Positions 50,963-58,510 of a DNA stretch of 64,000 bases are shown here, one piece after another. A program made the translations under genes and the position numbers. The DNA is from RYN-122 sp963761655 (GTDB taxonomy: Bacteria > Actinomycetota > Actinomycetes > Mycobacteriales > SCTD01): contig CAVXHI010000008.1 in NCBI GenBank assembly GCA_963761655.1, positions 434,001 through 498,000 on the forward strand, in the 5' to 3' direction. The first letter of the stretch is position 1. Each line of letters begins with the position of its first letter. The notes below the pieces were generated by a model, which did no database searches, had not been told where the DNA came from, and was given only the letters and a program-made list of their open reading frames with translations.

Positions 50963-51670
50963 TCATGCGATCAACGCGCGGTACCGCTCCCGGCCGCCGT
51001 CCCCGCCCAGCTCGGACGCCGGGGCCGCACCGACGACGCGCCCGCCCCGCAGGACGACCGCCTCCTCGCAGGCCTCGACGGCGAGGTGCAGCAGGTGGGT
51101 GCTGACGAGGACGGCGGCGCCGGTGGCGCGGGCGCGCCGGACGATGTCGAGGGTGGCGTCCACGCCGAGCGGGTCGACGCCGTCGAAGGGCTCGTCGAGC
51201 AGCAGCAGCCGGGGCTCGTGGAACGCGGCGAGCAGCACCGACAGGCGGCGGCTCATGCCGTGCGAGAACCCGGAGGTGATCCGGTCCGACGCACCCTCGA
51301 GGTCGAACGCCGCGAGCAGCTCACGGGCGCGGTCCTCCCAGCCGGGCCGCAGCCCGCGCAGGCGCGCCGCCAGCTGGAGGTGCTCCCACGGCGTCGCGCG
51401 GGGGACCAGTCCACCGACGTCGGGGCAGTAGCCGACGACCGCCCGGACGCCGGCGGGGTCGACGGAGGCGTCGATGCCGCCGACCCGGACGGTGCCGCTG
51501 CTCGGTGGCAGGACCCCCGCGAGGACGCGCATCGTCGTGCTCTTGCCGGCGCCGTTGCGCCCGACGAGGGCGACCGACCGGCCCGCGCCCACCGACAGGT
51601 CGAACCCCTGGACCGCGTGCACCGGTCCGAAGTCGACGACCAGTCCCTCGGCCTGCAGCACGGGTTCCAC
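50963..51670 (-). CDS. ABC transporter ATP-binding protein
   Basis: 235 aa. Walker A GRNGAGKST (~37), Q-loop region GYCPDVGG, signature reading SHGMSRRLSVLLA (a LSGGQ variant), Walker B LLLLDEPFDGVDP, and the H-loop STHLLH. DrrA/CcmA-like. Forms an exporter with the permease encoded downstream. Confidence 0.93.
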   Translation of the reverse strand: MEPVLQAEGLVVDFGPVHAVQGFDLSVGAGRSVALVGRNGAGKSTTMRVLAGVLPPSSGTVRVGGIDASVDPAGVRAVVGYCPDVGGLVPRATPWEHLQLAARLRGLRPGWEDRARELLAAFDLEGASDRITSGFSHGMSRRLSVLLAAFHEPRLLLLDEPFDGVDPLGVDATLDIVRRARATGAAVLVSTHLLHLAVEACEEAVVLRGGRVVGAAPASELGGDGGRERYRALIA

Positions 51671-51716
51671 GAGGACCCTTCGGCAGCCGCAGCGGCGATC
51701 TGGAGGGGCAGGGCGT

Positions 51717-53486
51717 CTAGCTGTAGAGGCCCTCGACCTCGGTCGCGAACTCCTTCATGACGACCTGGCGCTTGAGCTTCAGCGAGGGGGTCAGCTGCCC
51801 GCCCTCCTCGTTCCACTCCACGGGCAGGACGACGAACTTGCGGATCGCCTCGGCCTTGGAGACGGCCTTGTTCGCGTCGTCGACGGCCTTCTGCACCTCG
51901 GCGAGCACCTCGGGGTCCTTGGCGGCGTCCTCCAGCGACAGGCCGCTGCCGCGCTGGGCGAGCGCGTCGGCGTCGAGGGTGACGAGGCAGGCGATGAACG
52001 GCTTCTGGTCGCCGACCACCATGCACTGGTCGACCAGGGCAGCGGCGCGCAGCCGGTCCTCGAGCACGGCAGGGGCGACGTTCTTGCCGCCGGCGGTGAC
52101 CAGCAGCTCCTTCTTGCGGCCGGTGATCCTCAGGTAGCCGTCGTCGTCGAGCTCGCCGATGTCGCCGGTGCGGAACCAGCCGTCGACGAGCGCCTCGGCC
52201 GTGGCGTCGTCGTTGTGCCAGTAGCCGGTGAAGACGTGCTCGCCCTGCACCAGGACCTCGCCGTCGTCGGCGATGCGCAGCGTGACGCCGGGGCCGGGGC
52301 GGCCGACGGTGCCGATCCGGAGCGCGTCGGGGGTGTTGATCGTGCTGGGGGCGCTGGTCTCGGTGAGGCCGTAGCCCTCGCAGATGGTCACGCCGATGCC
52401 GCGGAAGAAGTGGCCGAGCCGGGAGCCGAGCGGGGCGCCGCCGGAGAAGGCGTACTCGACCTTGCCGCCCATCGCGGCGCGCAGGCGGCTGTAGACCAGC
52501 TTGTCGAACAGGGCGTGCTGCACCCGGAGCGGCAGGCTCGGGCCGCCGGCGTCGAGGGCCTCGCTGTAGGCGATCGCGGCCTTCTCGGCGCGGTCGAAGA
52601 TGGCGCCCTTGCCGTCGCCGTGGGCCTTCTGCCGGGCCGAGTTGTAGACCTTCTCGAACACGCGGGGGACCGACAGGATGAAGGTCGGCTGGAACGTGGC
52701 GAAGTCGGCCAGCAGGTTCTTGATGTCGCTGGTGTGGCCCATCTTCACGCGGGTCTCGACGCAGGCGATCTGCACGAAGCGGGCGAACACGTGGGCCAGC
52801 GGCAGGAACAGCAGCGTCGAGCCGGACGGCGAGAACAGCTGCGGCAGGACGGCCCCGGCCGAGCGGGAGACCGCGAGCAGGTTCCCGTGCGTGAGCTCGC
52901 AGCCCTTGGGCCGGCCCGTGGTGCCGCTCGTGTAGATGATCGTGGAGAGGCTGTCGGTCGTGACGCCCGCGCGGCGCTCGGCCAGCGCCGACTCCGGCAC
53001 CTCCCGGCCCGACGCCGCCAGCTCCTCGAGCCCGCCGGCGTCGATCTGCCAGGACGCCCGGAGGTCGGGGAGCTGGTCGCGGACCTCGTCGAGCTGGGCC
53101 TGGTGCGCCGCGCTCTCGACGACGACGGCGACCGCCCCGGAGTCGCCGAGGTTCCAGGCGACCTGCTCGGCGGAGCTCGTCTCGTAGACGGGCACGGTGA
53201 CGGCGCCGACGGTCCAGACGGCGTAGTCGACGAGCGTCCACTCGTAGCGGGTCTTGCTCATGAGGCCGACGCGGTCGCCTGCCTGGACGCCGCTCGCGAC
53301 CAGGCCGGCGGCGAGCGCGGACACCTCGGAGGCGAACTCCTTGGCGGTCACCGCCGTCCAGCGGCCGTCGACGCGACGGGTGAACACGACGTCGTCGGGC
53401 GCGGTGCGGGCGTTCGCGGCGACGGCGTCCGCGAGGGAGCTGTCCGGTGCGATCTCGACGGAAGCGTCGGAGGTGAACTCCTGCAC
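51717..53486 (-). CDS. fadD15: Long-chain fatty acyl-CoA synthetase
   Basis: 589 aa. Adenylate-forming signature IIYTSGTTGRPKG (~190), YGLTETSA (~345), GWFRTGDIGELDDDGYLRITGRKKE (~440) and the C-terminal Lys in PSLKLKR. It activates fatty acids to acyl-CoA through an acyl-AMP. Length and segments match FadD15 of mycobacteria (Rv2187), which lies in the same neighbourhood as pimB, the SRPBCC protein and the ArsA-like gene. GTG 53486 has AGGAG 7 nt upstream. Confidence 0.88.
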   Translation of the reverse strand: MQEFTSDASVEIAPDSSLADAVAANARTAPDDVVFTRRVDGRWTAVTAKEFASEVSALAAGLVASGVQAGDRVGLMSKTRYEWTLVDYAVWTVGAVTVPVYETSSAEQVAWNLGDSGAVAVVVESAAHQAQLDEVRDQLPDLRASWQIDAGGLEELAASGREVPESALAERRAGVTTDSLSTIIYTSGTTGRPKGCELTHGNLLAVSRSAGAVLPQLFSPSGSTLLFLPLAHVFARFVQIACVETRVKMGHTSDIKNLLADFATFQPTFILSVPRVFEKVYNSARQKAHGDGKGAIFDRAEKAAIAYSEALDAGGPSLPLRVQHALFDKLVYSRLRAAMGGKVEYAFSGGAPLGSRLGHFFRGIGVTICEGYGLTETSAPSTINTPDALRIGTVGRPGPGVTLRIADDGEVLVQGEHVFTGYWHNDDATAEALVDGWFRTGDIGELDDDGYLRITGRKKELLVTAGGKNVAPAVLEDRLRAAALVDQCMVVGDQKPFIACLVTLDADALAQRGSGLSLEDAAKDPEVLAEVQKAVDDANKAVSKAEAIRKFVVLPVEWNEEGGQLTPSLKLKRQVVMKEFATEVEGLYS

Positions 53487-53580
53487 GGGGACTCCTGGCT
53501 GGGTGGGGAGGGCCGCCGGGGAACGTACCCCCAGGCCGGCAACCGTTCAGGGCGAGCCCGGACCTGCCGATCGACCGCAC

Positions 53581-54044
53581 GTGGGACCTGACCTCGACGC
53601 CGCCCTGCCCGGCGCGCGCACCCGCTGCCCCGCGTGCGCGGCCGCCGTCCGCCCCGACGCGCCCTGGTGCACCCAGTGCTACGCCGACCTGCGTGCGCCC
53701 GCGCCGACTCCCGCCCCGGCCGCGCCCGCCCCGGCCCCGGTCGTCGAGGTCCCCGCCCAGGCGCCCCCCGTCGTCGCCCCCGCGGCACCGGCGTCGCCCC
53801 CATCGACGGCGCGACCTGGCCCTGCACCACCTGCGGCGCGGCCAACGGCCTCGACCGCGACAGCTGCGCCGCCTGCGGGGCCGGCTTCCTGTCGGCGCTC
53901 AAGGCCACCGAGGAGCCCCTGCTGGTGCTCCCCGTCGTCGGCGACCTCGGCGCGCTGAGCCGGGCCCAGCGCCTCGGCCTCGCGGCCGGCGTCGTCGTCG
54001 CCGTGCTGCTGCTCGTGCTGCTGGTCGGCCTGCTGCTCGGCTGA
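53581..54044 (+). CDS. Double zinc-ribbon membrane protein; apparent -1 frameshift near 53795
   Basis: Starting at GTG 53581 the first frame encodes a zinc ribbon, RCPACAAAVRPDAPWCTQCYADL, and a Pro/Ala linker. From ~53795 a -1 shift enters a frame that encodes a second ribbon, PCTTCGAANGLDRDSCAACGAGFL, and a C-terminal transmembrane helix (GLAAGVVVAVLLLVLLVGLLLG). Neither half makes sense alone, so a single missing base in a C-rich tract is likely. ~155 aa if repaired. Function unknown; zinc ribbons with a tail anchor are typical of small actinobacterial envelope or regulatory proteins. It is the positional counterpart of Rv2186c-type small genes. Confidence 0.68.
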
Positions 54045-54087
54045 GGTCCGGCCGCTCGGTACGGTGCCCGGGACACCAGGAGGCACC

Positions 54088-54525
54088 GTGGCGGACCAGG
54101 CCAGCAGCAGCATCACCATCGACGCGCCCGTCGAGAAGGTGCTCGCCGTCATCAGCGACCTGCACGCCTACCCGGAGTGGACCGGCCAGATCAAGAGCGC
54201 CGAGATCGTCGACACCTACCCGGACGGCCGCCCGAGGCGGGCCACCTTCTCGATGAACGCCAGCGGGTTCAGCGACGACTACACGCTCGACTACACCTAC
54301 CCCGACGACGGCGTCGCCTGGAACCTGGTCGAGCCGACCAAGCTGCAGAAGTCCCAGGTCGGCTCGTACCGCCTGACCGGCGCGGGCGCGGGCACCGAGG
54401 TCGAGTACCTGCTCACCCTCGAGTCGAAGATCCCGATGATCGGCCCGATGAAGCGCAAGGCCAACAAGATGATCATCGAGACGGCGCTGCGCGAGCTGAA
54501 GAAGCGCGTGGAGTCGCTCGGGTAG
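54088..54525 (+). CDS. SRPBCC family protein (TB16.3/Rv2185c-like)
   Basis: 145 aa; GTG 54088 with AGGAGG 4 nt upstream. Pattern SSITIDAPVEKVLAVISDLHAYPEWTGQIKSAEI and the closing helix (KRKANKMIIETALRELKKRVE) are those of the START-like family and match Rv2185c in mycobacteria. It probably binds a hydrophobic ligand. It is directly before the ArsA-like ATPase, as in M. tuberculosis. Confidence 0.85.
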   Translation: MADQASSSITIDAPVEKVLAVISDLHAYPEWTGQIKSAEIVDTYPDGRPRRATFSMNASGFSDDYTLDYTYPDDGVAWNLVEPTKLQKSQVGSYRLTGAGAGTEVEYLLTLESKIPMIGPMKRKANKMIIETALRELKKRVESLG

Positions 54526-54564
54526 CGTCCCCCACCCCCTCAGACGACCAGCCGGAGGAGCCCT

Positions 54565-55770
54565 GTGCGCGTCCTGCTCTTCACCGGCAAGGGCGGCGTC
54601 GGCAAGACGACCGTCGCCGCTGCCACCGCAGCCCTCGCCGCCGCCCGCGGACGCAAGGTCCTCGTCGTCTCGACCGACCCGGCCCACTCGCTCGCCGACG
54701 CGTTCGGGGTGCCGCTGACCGGTGTCCCGACCGAGGTGGACCCCGGGCTGTACGGCCTGCAGGTCGACGCCCAGGCGGCGTTCGAGCGGTCGTGGCGCGA
54801 CGTCCAGCGCTACCTGCAGGGCGTGCTGGAGCGGGCCGGCGTCGACGCGCTGCAGGCCGAGGAGCTCACCGTCCTGCCGGGCGCCGAGGAGGTCCTCGCC
54901 CTGCTGGAGGTGCGCCGCCAGGTCAGCACCGGCCCGTGGGACCTCGTCGTCGTCGACTGCGCCCCCACCGGCGAGACGCTGCGGCTGCTCGCCCTGCCCG
55001 AGGCCCTGCGCTGGTACGTCGACCGCGTCTTCCCGGCCCAGCGGCGGGCGCTGCGCGCGGTCCGTCCGCTGCTGCACCGGGTCGGCGGCCCGGCCGTCCC
55101 CGAGGACGACGTGTTCGACGCCGTCACCGCGCTGCACGCCGAGCTGGCCGAGGTCCGCGAGGTCCTGACCGCACCGACCACCACGGTCCGGGTCGTGCTG
55201 ACCCCCGAGGCGGTCGTGGTCGCCGAGGCCCGCCGCACGCTCACGAGCCTGGCGCTCTACGGCTACCGGGTCGACGGCCTGGTGGCGAACCGGGTCTTCC
55301 CGACCGACAGCGACGACCCGTGGCTGCGCGGGTGGGCCGGTGCGCAGGCCGCGCAGCTGGAGGCGGTCACGGCCGACGCCGGGGGCCTGCCGGTCGCGGT
55401 GTCGCCCTACCGCCCGGTCGAGCCCGTCGGCGTCGAGGCGCTGCTGGCGCTGGGCCGCGAGCTGCACGGCGACGTCGACCCCGCCGACGACCCCGCTCCG
55501 GGCGAGGACCTCGTGCGGGTGGACCGCACCACCGACGGCTTCGTGCTGTCGCTGGCCCTCCCGCTCGCCCGCAAGGACGACCTCCACCTGGCCCGCAGCG
55601 GCGACGAGCTGGTCGTCACCGTCGGCGGGCACCGCCGGGTGCTGGCCCTGCCGAGCGCCCTGCGGCGCTGCACCGTGGCCGGGGCGGTCCTCGCCGACGA
55701 CCGGCTCGGCGTCCGCTTCGAGCCCGACCCCGACCTGTGGCCCGACCACCTCCTGGCCGGGCTCCGGTGA
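54565..55770 (+). CDS. ArsA/GET3-family ATPase
   Basis: 401 aa; GTG 54565 with GGAGGAG upstream. Deviant Walker A GKGGVGKTT at residues 8-16, switch I region STDPAHSLADAFG, and the signature DCAPTGETLRLL (~139). A C-terminal small beta-domain (VDRTTDGFVLSLALPLARKDDLHLARSGDELVVTVGG) resembles the alpha-crystallin-like domain seen in many bacterial ArsA-like proteins. No Cys metalloid site was seen, so an arsenite role is unlikely; possible tail-anchored or lipid-linked protein targeting. Counterpart of Rv2184c. The stop is overlapped by the first unit of the 83-bp repeat. Confidence 0.88.
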   Translation: MRVLLFTGKGGVGKTTVAAATAALAAARGRKVLVVSTDPAHSLADAFGVPLTGVPTEVDPGLYGLQVDAQAAFERSWRDVQRYLQGVLERAGVDALQAEELTVLPGAEEVLALLEVRRQVSTGPWDLVVVDCAPTGETLRLLALPEALRWYVDRVFPAQRRALRAVRPLLHRVGGPAVPEDDVFDAVTALHAELAEVREVLTAPTTTVRVVLTPEAVVVAEARRTLTSLALYGYRVDGLVANRVFPTDSDDPWLRGWAGAQAAQLEAVTADAGGLPVAVSPYRPVEPVGVEALLALGRELHGDVDPADDPAPGEDLVRVDRTTDGFVLSLALPLARKDDLHLARSGDELVVTVGGHRRVLALPSALRRCTVAGAVLADDRLGVRFEPDPDLWPDHLLAGLR

Positions 55771-55945
55771 GCGGAGGCAGGGCGCGGTGCTCCGCGACGG
55801 AGGAGCGGACGTGCCGGGTCCAGCCGGAGCGAGCCGCAGGGGTGTCATGGTGAGCGGAGGCAGGGCGCGGTGCTCCGCGACGGAGGAGCGGACGTGCCGG
55901 GTCCAGCCGGAGCGAGCCGCAGGGGTGTCACGGTGAGCGGAGGCA
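55767..55945 (+). repeat. 83-bp tandem duplication carrying chained start-stop mini-ORFs
   Basis: Units 55767-55849 and 55850-55932 are identical except T55848/C55931; the first 13 nt recur as a third copy at 55933. Each unit begins with GTG. Units 1 and 2 each encode a 28-aa peptide (SGGRARCSATEERTCRVQPE...), whose TGA overlaps the next unit's GTG (GTGA). The chain runs from the arsA-like stop (55768-55770) to the real start of the next gene at 55933. Confidence 0.88.
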
Positions 55946-56244
55946 CCGGGTCGGCGGCCGAGGAGGCCGTCAAGCTGCTCAGCGCCGCCGAGGCGTGGGC
56001 CCGCGGCCGCGCCGCGCACCTGCTCGACGACGAGCACCTCGCCACCGGCTCCGCCGCCTGCACGAGCTGCCCGTTCTGCCAGGCGGTCGGCGCGGTCCGC
56101 CACGTGCGGCCGGAGACGGTGGAGCACCTGCTCGACGCCGCCGCGTCCCTCGCGGCCGCGCTCAAGGTCACGCTCGCCCCGCCGACGCCGGCTGCCCGCC
56201 CGGCCGGCTCCGGGGTCGAGCACATCGACGTCCGGGAGGGCTGA
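55933..56244 (+). CDS. Small conserved protein with CxxC, unknown
   Basis: 103 aa from GTG 55933 (GTGA overlap with the preceding mini-ORF). Helical (EEAVKLLSAAEAWARGRAAHLL) with ACTSCPFCQAVGAVRHVRPETVEHLLDAAASLAAAL, where a CxxCxxC group could bind zinc. Genes like this lie between ArsA-like and ROK glucokinase genes in actinobacteria. It ends 1 nt before the glucokinase start. The original start was probably overlapped with arsA before the 83-bp duplication. Confidence 0.68.
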   Translation: MSGGTGSAAEEAVKLLSAAEAWARGRAAHLLDDEHLATGSAACTSCPFCQAVGAVRHVRPETVEHLLDAAASLAAALKVTLAPPTPAARPAGSGVEHIDVREG

Positions 56245-56245
56245 C

Positions 56246-57193
56246 GTGGGCGGACTGACCATCGGCGTCGACATCGGCGGGACCAAGGTCGCGGCCGGGC
56301 TCGTCGACGAGCAGGGCACCGTGCTGGCCCGCACCCGCCGCCCGACGCCGAGCGCCTCGCCGTCCGACGTCGAGGACGTCGTCGCCGAGTGCGTCCGGGA
56401 GCTCAGCGACGGGCACGAGGTCGAGGCCGTCGGCATCGGCGCGGCCGGCTTCATCGACGCCGAGCGCAGCCGCGTGCTGGTGGCCCCCAACCTGGCGTGG
56501 AAGGACGAGCCGCTGCGCGACGCCGTGCAGCGCCGCACCGGTCTGCCCGTCGTCGTCGAGAACGACGCGAACGCCGCCGCGTGGGGCGAGCACCGGTTCG
56601 GGGCCGGCCGGGGCGAGGACCACCTCGTGGTCGTCACCGTCGGGACCGGCATCGGCGGCGGCATCGTCCTGGACGGGAAGCTCTACCGCGGGCGCTACGG
56701 CATCGGCGCGGAGTTCGGGCACATGCAGGTCGTCGAGGGCGGACGCCGGTGCGGCTGCGGGCAGCACGGCTGCTGGGAGCAGTACTGCAGCGGGCGCGCC
56801 CTGCTGCACGAGGCCCGCGAGATCGCCGACGTCCAGCGCGGCTACGGCGCCCGCCTGCTCGAGCTCGGGAACGGCCGGCCGGAGGGCATCGAGGCGGTCG
56901 AGGTCACGGCGGCGGCCCGCGAGGGCGATCCCGCGGCCCTGGACTGCTTCCGCGAGGTCGGCACGTGGCTGGGCTCGGGCCTGGCCGACCTCGCGGCCGT
57001 GCTCGACCCCGGGGCGTTCGTCGTCGGGGGAGGGGTGTCCGACGCCGGTGAGCTGCTGCTGGCGCCTGCCCGCGAGGTGTTCGCGGCCCGGCTCACCGGG
57101 ACCGGGTCGCGTCCCCACCCGGAGATCCGTCTGGCCGCCCTCGGCAACGAGGCCGGGCTCATCGGCGCCGCCGACCTCGCCCGCAGCCGCTGA
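56246..57193 (+). CDS. glkA: ROK-family glucokinase
   Basis: 315 aa. ATP-binding DIGGTKVAAGLVDE at the N-terminus, catalytic Asp in ENDANAAAWGEH (~110), GTGIGGGI, and the ROK zinc signature CGCGQHGCWEQYCSG (~168). It phosphorylates glucose for glycolysis and, in Streptomyces, takes part in carbon repression. ATG-less GTG start 1 nt after the preceding stop; same-strand cluster. Confidence 0.9.
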   Translation: MGGLTIGVDIGGTKVAAGLVDEQGTVLARTRRPTPSASPSDVEDVVAECVRELSDGHEVEAVGIGAAGFIDAERSRVLVAPNLAWKDEPLRDAVQRRTGLPVVVENDANAAAWGEHRFGAGRGEDHLVVVTVGTGIGGGIVLDGKLYRGRYGIGAEFGHMQVVEGGRRCGCGQHGCWEQYCSGRALLHEAREIADVQRGYGARLLELGNGRPEGIEAVEVTAAAREGDPAALDCFREVGTWLGSGLADLAAVLDPGAFVVGGGVSDAGELLLAPAREVFAARLTGTGSRPHPEIRLAALGNEAGLIGAADLARSR

Positions 57194-57278
57194 CCGTTCT
57201 GCCCGGCTTGTCGGAGTAGTCCCCCTCCGGTCCGGAAGGACTATGGACCGTTCGGCCTACCGGTAGCACTCTTCCTCC

Positions 57279-57656
57279 ATGAGCAGCCGCAGCCACGCCG
57301 ACGCCCCCTCCGCCGCCCGCACCGCCACGAGCACCGCGCAGCCGGTCTGCTGCGGCCGGCCGATGAGCACCATCTCGGTCACCGACGCCGCCACCGAGCT
57401 CGCCCTGGTCTCCTGCTCGGCCTGCAGCCGGCACGCGTGGCTCAAGGACGGCGAGCTGCTCGACCGCGAGGGCATGCTGGCCGCCGTCCGGCAGCGCCTG
57501 GCCGAGGTCCCCCGCCCGCGTGGCGGTCGCCCGAAGGGCAGCGGCAAGAAGGCCGCGCCGGCCGCCGTCCCCGCGACGCGCGTCGAGGACGAGACCGTGC
57601 AGCGGGCCCGCGAGATGCGCGGCATGCTCTCCGGCTTCCGCGTCCTCGGGCAGTAG
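57279..57656 (+). CDS. Conserved hypothetical with Cys-containing N-terminal domain
   Basis: 125 aa from ATG 57279. Residues ~24-55 include PVCCGRPMSTISV and VSCSACSRHAWLKDGE, a four-Cys zinc-ribbon-like unit. The C-terminal half is basic and Lys/Arg-rich (RGGRPKGSGKKAAPAA), possibly nucleic-acid binding. No family recognised. Possible transcription-associated small protein. Confidence 0.6.
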   Translation: MSSRSHADAPSAARTATSTAQPVCCGRPMSTISVTDAATELALVSCSACSRHAWLKDGELLDREGMLAAVRQRLAEVPRPRGGRPKGSGKKAAPAAVPATRVEDETVQRAREMRGMLSGFRVLGQ

Positions 57657-57671
57657 CCCTTCCCCTTCCCC

Positions 57672-58298
57672 GTGAAGGTCCTGAGCTGGAACGTCCGCTC
57701 CCTGCGGGACGGCGCCCGCTCGGTGGCCGCGGTCCTGTCCGAGGTCCGCGCCGACGTCGTGATCGTGCAGGAGGCCCCGCGGCTGCTCGCCTGGCGGACC
57801 TCCCGGCTGCTGCTCGCGTCCCGGTCCGGCCTCCGGGTCGCGAGCTCCTCCTGGGCCGCCGGCAACCTGGTGCTCGTCGCCCCGCACGTCGACGTCCTCG
57901 CCTCCCGGGCCGTGCTGATGCCCCGGCGCAAGGGCCTGCACCGCCGCGCCGTCGTGCTCACCACGGTCTCCTGCGGGGGCGCGGTCCTCACCGTGGCCGG
58001 CACGCACCTCGACCTGCAGGCCGACGCCCGCCTCGACAGCGCCCGCCGGGTCCGCGCCCTCGTGGGGGACGGGCCGCTCGTGCTCGGCGCCGACGTCAAC
58101 GCCTCGCCCGGCTCGCCCGCCTGGGACGCCCTGACGCACGACCTGCACGGCGGCAGCCCGGGGCCGACCTTCCCCGCGCACGCCCCGCGACGGCGGATCG
58201 ACGCCCTGGTGAGCTCGCTCCCGCTGGCCCGGCTCGAGGTGCTCGACACCGGGCGGGCCAGCGACCACCTCGGCGTGCTGGCGGAGCTGGAGCCCTAG
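57672..58298 (+). CDS. Endonuclease/exonuclease/phosphatase family protein
   Basis: 208 aa. EEP-fold motifs: LSWNVRSL (Asn), VIVQEAPR (Glu), THLDLQ (His-Asp), GADVNASPGS (Asp, Asn) and SDHLGVLAEL (Asp-His). Metal-dependent phosphoesterase of the DNase I/AP endonuclease superfamily; at this small size the substrate cannot be told. The stop overlaps the DUF4177 gene end by 4 nt (convergent). Confidence 0.85.
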   Translation: MKVLSWNVRSLRDGARSVAAVLSEVRADVVIVQEAPRLLAWRTSRLLLASRSGLRVASSSWAAGNLVLVAPHVDVLASRAVLMPRRKGLHRRAVVLTTVSCGGAVLTVAGTHLDLQADARLDSARRVRALVGDGPLVLGADVNASPGSPAWDALTHDLHGGSPGPTFPAHAPRRRIDALVSSLPLARLEVLDTGRASDHLGVLAELEP

Positions 58299-58501
58299 AC
58301 CGGTCGTTCGAAGGTGATCAGCAGGCCGTCGACCCCGCCGGGGCCGACCCGGCCCTTCACCTCGGCCGCGGTGATCGCCTTGAGCTGCCACCCGTCCTCG
58401 GCGGTGTCGTTGAGGACGTCCTGGAGCTTGTCGTCGCTGATCTTCCCCCCGATCATGCCTTCGCGGAGCTGGACGACCTTGTACTCGTAGCGGGCTGCCA
58501 T
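58295..58501 (-). CDS. DUF4177 family small protein
   Basis: 68 aa. The pattern YEYKVVQLREGMIGGKISDDKLQDVLNDTAEDGWQLKAITAAEV matches DUF4177, short proteins of unknown role. ATG 58501 lies only 9 nt from the divergent amidase ATG, so the two promoters must overlap each other's coding region. Confidence 0.82.
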   Translation of the reverse strand: MAARYEYKVVQLREGMIGGKISDDKLQDVLNDTAEDGWQLKAITAAEVKGRVGPGGVDGLLITFERPV

Positions 58502-58510
58502 GACCGCAGC

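Noticed and set aside
54565..55770. Arsenite-transporting ATPase function for the ArsA-like protein
   Set aside because: No Cys metalloid-binding residues and no arsB or arsR nearby.
57206..57235. TTGTCGGAG as a third DNA-damage promoter before the 57279 gene
   Set aside because: The -35-like core is present but no TANNNT follows at the 8-nt spacing.
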